This document shows, piece by piece, positions 1 to 5,591 of a DNA stretch of 10,738 nucleotides. The translations under genes were made by a program, and so were the position numbers. The notes under the pieces are model-generated. The model searched no databases and was not told the DNA's origin. It was given only the letters and a program-made list of their open reading frames with translations. Position 1 is the first letter of the stretch, and each line of letters opens with the position of its first letter. This DNA comes from Geodermatophilaceae bacterium. GTDB lineage: Bacteria > Actinomycetota > Actinomycetes > Mycobacteriales > Geodermatophilaceae. The stretch lies in the NCBI GenBank assembly GCA_013814015.1, contig JACCQS010000109.1, positions 1 to 10,738 on the forward strand. Reading direction: 5' to 3'.

Positions 1-547
1 CGCAGACCGCGGTCTTGCCGGTCTTACGGTCACCGATGAGCAGCTGGCGCTGCCCGCGACCGATCGGGGTCATCGCATCGATGGCCTTGATCCCGGTCTG
101 CAGAGGTTCGGACACACTCTGCCGGTCAATCACCGAGGCGGCCTGCAGTTCCAGGACCCGTTCCTCGTCGCTGTCGATGTCGCCCAGGCCGTCCAGCGGC
201 TGAGCTAGCGGGTTGATCACCCGACCCAGAAAGCCATCACCCACCGGTACCGATAGAATTCGGCCGGTCCGGGTCACCCGCTGCCCCTCTGCCAGGCCCT
301 GGTAATCACCCAGAATCACGGCGCCGATATCGCGGACGTCGAGGTTCAAAGCAACGCCCAGGACGCCGCCCTGGAACTCCAACAGTTCGTTGGTCATCGC
401 CGAGGGCAGGCCCTCGATGTGCGCGATGCCGTCCGCGGTGTCCACCACGGTGCCGACCTCCTCGCGCGAGGCGTCCGCTGCGAAGGAGGACACATACTCC
501 TCGATCGCGCTCTGGATCTCATCCGCGGAGATCGTCAACTCGGCCAT
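1..547 (-). CDS. atpA: ATP synthase F1 subunit alpha, N-terminal part (partial)
   Basis: Alpha subunit of the F1 head, which alternates with beta around gamma and carries the non-catalytic nucleotide sites. The visible 182 residues begin MAELTISADEIQSAIEEYV. They cover the N-terminal helix that contacts delta, the beta-barrel (around 27-95) and the start of the nucleotide-binding domain, with the Walker A loop GDRKTGKT at residues 172-179. The rest of the gene (roughly two thirds) lies beyond the window edge; nothing in the visible part is broken. The ATG at 547 follows a weak AGGA-type ribosome site and lies about 79 nt after the delta stop, as in other actinobacterial atp operons. Identification is secure from the P-loop context and the gene order. 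Confidence 0.97.
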   Translation of the reverse strand, partial: MAELTISADEIQSAIEEYVSSFAADASREEVGTVVDTADGIAHIEGLPSAMTNELLEFQGGVLGVALNLDVRDIGAVILGDYQGLAEGQRVTRTGRILSVPVGDGFLGRVINPLAQPLDGLGDIDSDEERVLELQAASVIDRQSVSEPLQTGIKAIDAMTPIGRGQRQLLIGDRKTGKTAVC

Positions 548-626
548 GTGAAGGTCCTGTCTGTCTGGGTGAATGACGTGGGATGTGGTTGAGGGCGCAG
601 AGGCATGGAACCGGCTGTCGTCGCGC

Positions 627-1445
627 TCAGCGAACCAGCCGCTGACGGGCGGCAGCAAGCCGGAACCGGATGCTGCCATCGATGATCTCGTCACCCACAC
701 GGACGACAAGGCCGCCGAGGATGTCGGGGTCCAGGGATATCTGCAGGGCGATCCGCCGGTTGTAGATGCGCGACAGGCTGTCCACCAGTCGCTGCTCCTG
801 TTCATCGGTGATTGCGATCGCCGTGGTGATCTGAGCGATCGAACGCTCCCGGCGTAAGGCCGCGAGATCGGAGAGCTCTTCGATGGTCTGCTGCGCCTGA
901 CGGGCACGGGCGCCGGTGAGCCTGGCAGCCAGCAGCCGCTCGGTGACGCGATGGACCTTGCCGCCGACCAGGGCATCCACCAGGGCCGAACGTTGGGTCT
1001 TGCTCGCGGCAGCATCGGACAGCGCGCGCTGCAGCTCCGGGCGCCCGGCAACGATTCGGCCGAACCTGAAAAGTTCGTCCTCCACGGTATCCAGTGCGTT
1101 GGCCGCTTCAGCCGAGCCAAAGGCAGCCTGTACGGCCAGCCGCTCGATTCCTGCGGCGAACTCACTCGGCAAGGACCAACGGGCTCGTACCGCTGCCCCC
1201 AGCACTCCTGCGGTCCGCTCGTCGACCTTCCCGCCGAAAACGGTCGTCACCAAGCCGGCCCGAGCGTCGGCGTCGGTCGAGCTGTCAGCCAACGCCCGGC
1301 GCAGGGAGGGCTGGGTATCGAGGACGTCGACCACTGCGAAAAGCTCGTCCGCCAGGCTCAGCAGTACCTCGGCGGACTGTCCCTCAGTAGCGTTGTCGAG
1401 GTCGGCGGTGACGGCTCGCAATGCCTCTCGACTGGCCGCCTGCAT
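627..1445 (-). CDS. atpH: ATP synthase subunit delta (long actinobacterial type, not fused to b)
   Basis: Delta joins the peripheral stalk to the top of the F1 head. The product is 272 aa, near the length of Streptomyces delta and about 90 residues longer than the usual bacterial form. The extra length is explained by an internal repeat of the helical N-terminal domain: residues ~33-85 (ADELF...LRRALADS...FGGKV) match ~122-175 (EDELF...LQRALSDA...VGGKV). The C-terminal part has the family pattern GGLVVRVGDEIIDGSI. The ATG at 1445 is chosen because MQAASREAL lines up with Streptomyces MNGASREAL and gives a TGATG overlap with the upstream stop. A TTG one codon upstream (1448) is the alternative. 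GGAAG lies 9 nt before the ATG. Mycobacteria carry this protein fused to a b-like domain; here it is separate. The delta frame stays open for about 24 codons upstream, inside the b' gene. Confidence 0.95.
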   Translation of the reverse strand: MQAASREALRAVTADLDNATEGQSAEVLLSLADELFAVVDVLDTQPSLRRALADSSTDADARAGLVTTVFGGKVDERTAGVLGAAVRARWSLPSEFAAGIERLAVQAAFGSAEAANALDTVEDELFRFGRIVAGRPELQRALSDAAASKTQRSALVDALVGGKVHRVTERLLAARLTGARARQAQQTIEELSDLAALRRERSIAQITTAIAITDEQEQRLVDSLSRIYNRRIALQISLDPDILGGLVVRVGDEIIDGSIRFRLAAARQRLVR

Positions 1446-1996
1446 CAAGCCCGACTTCCAGACGTCGAGCTCATCGAGGACGCTACGGAGAGCCGGGCGC
1501 CGACCTCGTTGGTCTCAGAGCCCGCCATCTGGTCGAGCTCGTCGAGGAAATGATCCACGGTGCTGACCCTGCGCTCGTCGTGGGACAGCGACTCGACGAT
1601 GATTCGCTCGGCCAGTGCCATCATGAGCCCGCCCATCTCGCCCTGGAGCTGGCGCACCGTCTGGTCCCGCTGGGCAATCAGTTGCTCGGCACCCCGTTGG
1701 CGGATCCGTTGGACCTCGCGGTCGGCCTGCTCGCGAAGTTCTTCTCTGATCCGTTCAGCGTCGGCTCGCGCCGTGTCACGGATCTTGGCCACCTCGTCGC
1801 GCGCCTCGACCAGCGCCGACTCGAAGCGACGCTGAGACTCCTCGAGATCGCGCTCGGCCGTTTCGCTGGCATCGACCTGCGCTTGGATGGTGTCCTGTTG
1901 TCTGGTTGCCATCCGCGACAGGACGGGCCAGACGTAGCGGTAGAGCACGAGGAGAATGATCAGGAACGCGAAGATCTCGGAGAACAGGACTGCCAT
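1445..1996 (-). CDS. second b-type ATP synthase stalk subunit (b')
   Basis: Membrane-anchored peripheral stalk protein of 183 aa, a paralogue of the b subunit encoded just upstream. One membrane helix (about residues 3-19) leads into VLYRYVWPVLSR and a long charged coiled-coil-like helix (about 28-160) with LREQADREV, LAERII and STVDHFLDELD. By eye about 52% of some 140 aligned positions match the upstream b gene. The match to the b-like front half of the mycobacterial b-delta fusion (ending FLDQLDAM there) is clear from memory. The last ~22 residues are a Ser/Ala-rich tail of a different character, lying where the fusion linker would be. The start at 1996 overlaps the b stop by 1 nt (TGATG). 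Its ribosome site GGAGGCGGAAG is formed by the codons for the glycine-rich C-terminus of b. It probably forms a b/b' heterodimer stalk; the pairing is inferred. Confidence 0.93.
   Translation of the reverse strand: MAVLFSEIFAFLIILLVLYRYVWPVLSRMATRQQDTIQAQVDASETAERDLEESQRRFESALVEARDEVAKIRDTARADAERIREELREQADREVQRIRQRGAEQLIAQRDQTVRQLQGEMGGLMMALAERIIVESLSHDERRVSTVDHFLDELDQMAGSETNEVGARLSVASSMSSTSGSRA
1464..1548 (-). repeat. 17-nt imperfect direct repeat at the b'/delta junction
   Basis: The 17-mer TCCTCGACGAGCTCGAC (1532-1548) recurs as TCCTCGATGAGCTCGAC (1464-1480), 16 of 17 identical, 68 nt apart. Because 68 is not a multiple of 3, the copies fall in different frames. The upstream copy encodes FLDELD of b'. 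The downstream copy reads VLDELD in the delta frame but a Ser-rich tail in the b' frame. It marks the join between the two stalk genes. Confidence 0.6.
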
Positions 1997-2535
1997 CAGC
2001 TTCCGCCTCCGCCGGCGGGCGCTTGCTCTACCTCGGCGAGAAAGCGGTCCACTGTCGAACGCCCATCCTCGGTGACTGGCTCTCCGATGATGCGTTCGGC
2101 AAGGCGGGTGGACAGCCCCCCGACGTCTTCGCGGAGCCGGCGCGTCGTCTCCGTGTGCGCATCGGCCAACTGTTTCCCACCCTCGCTCTGGATCCTTTCA
2201 ACCTCGCGGTCGGCTTGCTCTCGCAGCTCCGCGCGGACCCGGGCCGCATCGGCTCGCGCGGCGTCCCGGATGCTGGCCGCCTCGGCGCGCGCCTCGGCCA
2301 GCTCGGCTTCGTAGCGCTCCCTTGCCTGCTGCAGAGTGCGGGTCGCCAACTCCTTGTCCTGAACCTGCTTGCGCACCATGGCCTGCCGCTCGTCCAACGC
2401 CCGCGAAAGCGGTGGCACGACGTAGCGGTAGAGGACGAACAGGACGATCAGGAACAGCACGAACTCGACGAAGATGGTGGCGTTGGGCAGCAGGAAGTTT
2501 GTCGTCTCCTCCGCCGCCAGCACGCGTGTCGTCAT
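1996..2535 (-). CDS. atpF: ATP synthase F0 subunit b
   Basis: Peripheral stalk subunit b, 179 aa. An N-terminal segment of about 18 residues (MTTRVLAAEETT...) precedes one membrane helix at about 20-40 (IFVEFVLFLIVLFVLYRYVV). A long heptad-rich charged helix follows to about residue 150, and the protein ends in a short glycine-rich tail (APAGGGGS). The family pattern at the membrane exit (VLYRYVVPPLSRALDERQ) is well kept. The gene starts 12 nt after the atpE stop with only a weak ribosome site, which suggests translational coupling to atpE. The tail codons supply the ribosome site for the downstream b' gene. Compared with b', it has a longer N-terminus and lacks the Ser-rich tail. Confidence 0.96.
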   Translation of the reverse strand: MTTRVLAAEETTNFLLPNATIFVEFVLFLIVLFVLYRYVVPPLSRALDERQAMVRKQVQDKELATRTLQQARERYEAELAEARAEAASIRDAARADAARVRAELREQADREVERIQSEGGKQLADAHTETTRRLREDVGGLSTRLAERIIGEPVTEDGRSTVDRFLAEVEQAPAGGGGS

Positions 2536-2547
2536 TGAGCAGCAGCT

Positions 2548-2835
2548 CTACGCCGCGCCAGTGACGAACACGAACAGCGCCATGAAGGCCAGGTTGATGA
2601 AGTACATGCCCTCGGCCAGGCCGATGATCAGAAACATGGTGGTGTTCAGCCGGCCAGCGGCCTCGGGCTGACGCGCAACGCCCTGGATCATCGCCGAGCC
2701 GACCAGGCCGTCGGCGATCGCCGCACCGATCGCGCCACCGCCCAATGCAAGCCCGCCGCCGACCATCGCCAGACCGAGCAGAGTTCCATCGCCCCCGCCC
2801 TCGGCAGCCACGGCCAGCACACTGGACACACTCAT
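2548..2835 (-). CDS. atpE: ATP synthase F0 subunit c (proton-carrying ring)
   Basis: Subunit c of the rotor ring, 95 aa, a two-helix membrane hairpin. Helix 1 carries the glycine-rich packing motif GGGLALGGGAIGAAIADG (residues 26-43). The polar loop is VARQPEA (53-59). Helix 2 carries the proton-binding Glu75 in GLAEGMYFINLAFMALFVF. The helix 2 ending closely matches mycobacterial AtpE rather than Streptomyces. A ~14-residue N-terminal extension (MSVSSVLAVAAEGG) precedes the position where mycobacterial c begins. The ATG at 2835 is chosen over a GTG-type start 15 codons upstream because a strong GAGGAG site sits 5 nt before it. Residue Met77 aligns with Ala63 of M. tuberculosis AtpE, a position known to affect bedaquiline binding. 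Two hairpins lie upstream (2887-2928). Confidence 0.97.
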   Translation of the reverse strand: MSVSSVLAVAAEGGGDGTLLGLAMVGGGLALGGGAIGAAIADGLVGSAMIQGVARQPEAAGRLNTTMFLIIGLAEGMYFINLAFMALFVFVTGAA

Positions 2836-2886
2836 GTTTTCTCCTCGTTTTCCCGTGCCACACCTCGACGGGTAGGCCACGAATAG

Positions 2887-2928
2887 TCTGCTGGGGAGCA
2901 GAAGCAGCGGCGCCTAATGCGCCGCTGC
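2887..2928 (-). promoter_or_regulatory. tandem RNA hairpins between atpB and atpE
   Basis: Two perfect inverted repeats lie back to back in the transcript. The first (2904-2928) pairs GCAGCGGCGC with GCGCCGCTGC: 10 bp around a 5-nt loop holding the atpB TAG stop. The second (2887-2902) pairs TCTGCT with AGCAGA: 6 bp around a CCCC loop. No U-tract follows, so this does not look like an intrinsic terminator. It sits just 5' of the gene whose product is needed in most copies. A role in mRNA processing, stability or translation control of atpE is inferred. The pairing itself is seen directly. Confidence 0.6.
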
Positions 2929-3663
2929 CTCTTCGTCACTGCCCACCGCTTCGCTGAAGTATATGACAGTGAGCAACGTGAAGATCAGGGCCTGGATCAC
3001 GCCGATGAAGATGTCGAACAGCTTCCACGCAGCGTTGGGTGCCCACAGGATGTAGGCCGGCAGGAGGCCGATGATCGAGACCATGATCCCGCCGGCGAAG
3101 ATGTTGCCCCACAGCCGCAGGGACAGTGACACCGGCCGGGCGAAGTACTGCGTGATGATCTCCGACGGAGCAAGGAAGGCGTACGGCTCGGTGAGGTGGC
3201 CGAAGTGCTTCTTCGCACCGCGGGCCCGGATCCCGGCGACCTGTACCCAGACGATCACCAGCAGCATCATCGGATAAGCCAGGTTGACGTCCGCCGTCGG
3301 TGGCGGAAGGACGTGCTCGGAGGGCAGCGCGGCCAGCAGGTTGCAGATCAGGATGAAGGCAAACAGGGTGATAGCCAGAGAGACCACGCCGCTCGGTGCC
3401 CGCAGACCCATTCCGTCTCGGACCTGACCCTGCACCCAGGCGGTCAGAGCTTCGAAGACCACCTGCAGTTTGGTCGGACGGCCGCGGGTCACTCCACGGG
3501 CCATGTAGATGCCCAGTGCACACAGGATTGCCCCGGCGATCGCCGTCGCGATGATCGTGTCCAGATTGAGGGTGAAACCGAGGAACTCACCGGTCCAGTG
3601 CTCGCCCGGTGTGATTTCCTCGGCAGCCAGCACGCCGGCCTTCTGGACCGCGTCGTTCGTCAT
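2914..3663 (-). CDS. atpB: ATP synthase F0 subunit a
   Basis: Stator subunit a, 249 aa, which forms the proton half-channels against the c ring. It is a multi-pass membrane protein, about five or six helices by inspection. The essential arginine is Arg183 within PVSLSLRLWGNIFAGG (178-192). The last conserved helix is FIGVIQALIFTLLTVIYFSEAV (219-240), with the conserved Gln224. The N-terminal ~25 residues are hydrophilic. The ATG at 3663 overlaps the atpI stop by 4 nt (ATGA), and AAGGAG lies upstream inside atpI, so the two are translationally coupled. The stop codon lies in the loop of a 10-bp hairpin; the gap to atpE is 78 nt. Length and motifs are normal for actinobacteria. Confidence 0.97.
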   Translation of the reverse strand: MTNDAVQKAGVLAAEEITPGEHWTGEFLGFTLNLDTIIATAIAGAILCALGIYMARGVTRGRPTKLQVVFEALTAWVQGQVRDGMGLRAPSGVVSLAITLFAFILICNLLAALPSEHVLPPPTADVNLAYPMMLLVIVWVQVAGIRARGAKKHFGHLTEPYAFLAPSEIITQYFARPVSLSLRLWGNIFAGGIMVSIIGLLPAYILWAPNAAWKLFDIFIGVIQALIFTLLTVIYFSEAVGSDEEAAAH

Positions 3664-4058
3664 CTCTGTCGGATCTCCTTGATCAGCGGCAGCATCGAGG
3701 TCGCGACGGCAATCAACTGGAACACGGCCAGCCCGCCGAATACGGCGACACCGGCGGGGCGGAACAACAACACGAGGCCGAACGCAAGCACGGTGATCGC
3801 CCCCAGCCGCAGGAGCACCGATCCGGAGAACCTGACCTTGGAAGGCCGCGTGTCGGAGAACCGCTCGACCGACCTCACGACAAGAGCAGAGTTCAGCAGC
3901 CCGAGCGCGAGACCGACGCAGCCGAACAACGCGTAACCGGCCTCGCCCATCGGGACCAGAACGGCGACTCCGAGCAGTCCCGCCACGAGTGCCGCGACGG
4001 CCGATCGGCGCAGCGTGGTCCGGGTGATCGGCGGTGTGTGCGGTGTTTCGGTTACCAC
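3660..4058 (-). CDS. atpI: ATP synthase protein I (AtpI-like membrane protein)
   Basis: A 132-aa protein with a hydrophilic N-terminus (about 15 residues) and four hydrophobic segments at about 18-38, 42-62, 80-102 and 104-124. This fits the AtpI family found at the head of bacterial atp operons. AtpI has been linked to c-ring assembly and to divalent cation transport in other bacteria; which applies here cannot be told from sequence. It starts at a GTG (4058), since the only nearby ATG is out of frame, and lies 16 nt after the atpZ-like gene. The stop overlaps the atpB start (ATGA). Assignment rests on topology and position, because this family is poorly conserved in sequence. Confidence 0.85.
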   Translation of the reverse strand: MVTETPHTPPITRTTLRRSAVAALVAGLLGVAVLVPMGEAGYALFGCVGLALGLLNSALVVRSVERFSDTRPSKVRFSGSVLLRLGAITVLAFGLVLLFRPAGVAVFGGLAVFQLIAVATSMLPLIKEIRQR

Positions 4059-4074
4059 GACACTCTCATCTCAG

Positions 4075-4275
4075 TCACATGTACCTCTTGAACAGCTTGT
4101 AAACGTAGAAGCAGGCGGCGACCACACCTAGCCCGAGACCTGCGAGAGCGAATCCCGGGAACGTGCCGAAGGAGAGATCCGCCAACCAACCGAGGCCGAA
4201 GCCGGCTACCAGGCACAGGGCCAAGGTCAGCCCCATGGAGAGCAGGTCGCCCAGTTCGGGACCGCCAGCGTCCAT
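4075..4275 (-). CDS. small AtpZ-like membrane protein
   Basis: A 66-aa protein with two hydrophobic segments (about 11-29 and 37-59). The first has GFGLGWLAD, typical of the AtpZ/AtpI small-protein family (two helices with a G-x-G-x-W/Y pattern and an Asp at the turn). The C-terminus is basic and aromatic (VYKLFKRYM). Members of the family accompany F0F1 operons, and with AtpI have been proposed to move Mg2+ or Ca2+ or to assist assembly. It lies directly upstream of atpI and looks like the first gene of the atp cluster. The ATG at 4275 has only a weak GGGT ribosome site. A TAGCGT hexamer 9-14 nt before the start may be a -10 box, which would give a near-leaderless message. Confidence 0.8.
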   Translation of the reverse strand: MDAGGPELGDLLSMGLTLALCLVAGFGLGWLADLSFGTFPGFALAGLGLGVVAACFYVYKLFKRYM

Positions 4276-4284
4276 CGTGACCCG

Positions 4285-4290
4285 ACGCTA
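4285..4290 (-). promoter_or_regulatory. possible -10 box for an atp operon promoter
   Basis: The minus strand reads GGTAGCGTC here, with TAGCGT matching the TANNNT pattern of actinobacterial housekeeping -10 boxes. No convincing -35 hexamer lies 16-19 nt upstream. If it is used, transcription would start about 3-5 nt before the atpZ-like ATG. The 87-nt gap after wecA (4276-4362) also holds two short hairpins: GGCC-TTC-GGCC and a GGAGG/CCTCC pair. This is a tentative call from pattern only. Confidence 0.3.
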
Positions 4291-4362
4291 CCAGAGCGCC
4301 GGAGGCTGCTCTGCCCTCCCGGGACTGGCCGAAGGCCGGCGGCGATGTGCCGTACTCGGTGC

Positions 4363-5508
4363 TCACGTCAGGGTTCTGGCTCGTTGCGGATGAGGACCCG
4401 TTGCGCGTCCACGGCGGAACTTCGGGAGTTGGGAAAGCACGACCGCGATGACTGCCAGGACGACCATCCCGACGAGTACCGGGAGAGTCTGTCCGGTGAT
4501 CGCGATTGCCACCGTGCCGAAGGCGAGCAGCCCGGACCACAGGTACATCGTCAGCACCGCCCTCCGCTGGGAGTGCCCGATCTCGAGCAACCGATGGTGC
4601 AGATGCTGCTTGTCCGGAGCGAACGGCGAGCGTCGGGCACGAGTACGCCTCAGCACCGCCAGGACGAGGTCCACCAGGGGGATGGCCAGGACCGCCAGCG
4701 GGATCAGCAGCGGCAGGGTCAGTGGCAGGACACCGCCGAGGGAGGACAGAGTCTGGGCGTCCGCCCGGCCGGCTGCCGAGACAGCAGCGGCAGACAACAT
4801 CAGCCCGATGAGCATGGACCCGCTGTCTCCGAGAAAGATCCGGGCCGGCGAGAAGTTGTGTGGCAGGAACCCCAGACACGCGCCGGCCAGCAACGCTGTG
4901 GTCAGCGTCGGTGCTGAGGCGACGTCGCCGTACCCGGTACGGGCCAGGTAATAGGAGTAGGCGAAGAAGGCCAGCGCCGCGATGCCGGCGACCCCGGCGA
5001 GCAGCCCGTCCAACCCGTCGACGAAGTTCATCGCATTGATCGCCAGCACGGTGAGCAGGATCGTCAGGGGTACCCCGACCTGCGAGCCCAGCGAGACGGT
5101 GCCGATGTCGCCGAACGGGACGTAGACGTACTGCAACTGCACCCCGAGCAGCACCATGACCCCCGCGCAGGCGATCTGCCCGACGAACTTGGTCAACGGG
5201 TCGAGGTCGAATCGGTCGTCCACCGCTCCGAGCAGGCAGATCAGTCCACCGGCCACGAGCACCGCAGTGGTTTCCGAGCTGTAACCGAAGGTTCGCTGCA
5301 ACGCAGGTAGTTGGTGGGCGACCAGCATCCCCGAGGCCACTCCGGCATACATCCCGAAGCCGCCCCACCGGGGCGTCGGGATGGCATGCACGTCCCGGTC
5401 CCGGACCTGCGTCATCGCACGGAAGTGCCGGGCCAGAGTCCGGATGACCGACGAGGCGAGAAAGGTCACAATCGCCGCGGTCAGCAGGACGACCGAGTAC
5501 TCACGCAA
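4363..5508 (-). CDS. wecA: polyprenyl-phosphate glycosyl-1-phosphate transferase (WecA/Rfe/TagO family)
   Basis: Integral membrane enzyme of 381 aa that moves a sugar-1-phosphate, probably GlcNAc-1-P from UDP-GlcNAc, onto decaprenyl or undecaprenyl phosphate, starting synthesis of a cell-wall linker or glycopolymer. Family motifs are complete: VDDRFD (96-101, Mg2+/catalytic Asp), NAMNFVDGLDG (158-168), GDSGSM (227-232) and the cytoplasmic HLHHRLL loop (302-308). About ten or eleven hydrophobic segments are visible. The TTG start at 5508 is chosen because the product MREYSVV lines up with Streptomyces MREYLLT; GGTGA lies 7 nt before it. Position between glyA and the atp genes matches rfe in Streptomyces and is close to that in Mycobacterium. 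The exact sugar cannot be told from sequence. Confidence 0.93.
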   Translation of the reverse strand: MREYSVVLLTAAIVTFLASSVIRTLARHFRAMTQVRDRDVHAIPTPRWGGFGMYAGVASGMLVAHQLPALQRTFGYSSETTAVLVAGGLICLLGAVDDRFDLDPLTKFVGQIACAGVMVLLGVQLQYVYVPFGDIGTVSLGSQVGVPLTILLTVLAINAMNFVDGLDGLLAGVAGIAALAFFAYSYYLARTGYGDVASAPTLTTALLAGACLGFLPHNFSPARIFLGDSGSMLIGLMLSAAAVSAAGRADAQTLSSLGGVLPLTLPLLIPLAVLAIPLVDLVLAVLRRTRARRSPFAPDKQHLHHRLLEIGHSQRRAVLTMYLWSGLLAFGTVAIAITGQTLPVLVGMVVLAVIAVVLSQLPKFRRGRATGPHPQRARTLT

Positions 5509-5537
5509 CGACTGTCACCGCTATCGGCTCACCCAAT

Positions 5538-5591
5538 TGACCCCAGCCAAGATCGGGTCAGAGCTTGCGCCCGTCGGGCCAGCCGGGGTCA
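5538..5591 (-). repeat. inverted repeat in the glyA-wecA gap
   Basis: TGACCCC, which begins with the glyA stop codon, and GGGGTCA (5538-5544) are exact 7-nt inverted copies separated by 40 nt. A small GCCC-GAC-GGGC hairpin lies between them. No U-run follows. It could fold as a branched element or be chance in GC-rich DNA; the call is only that the pairing exists. Confidence 0.3.

Noticed and set aside
547..626. Regulatory element in the atpH-atpA gap, including short CAGA repeats
   Set aside because: Only a tiny low-complexity run and no stable hairpin or promoter pattern was found.
1421..2314. Long plus-strand frame (297 aa) opposite the b' and b genes
   Set aside because: The opposite strand encodes clear stalk subunits; the plus-strand product has no family motif and is typical GC-rich antisense shadow.
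2198..2863. 221-aa minus-strand frame across atpE and atpF
   Set aside because: Shadow of two well-identified genes; it has no motif of its own.
2887..2928. Reading the atpB-atpE hairpins as a rho-independent terminator
   Set aside because: No U-run follows, and termination here would cut off the rest of an essential operon.
4052..5368. 438-aa minus-strand frame overlapping wecA and the atpZ-like gene
   Set aside because: Arg/Gly/Pro-rich translation with no domains; the overlapping frame carries complete WecA motifs.
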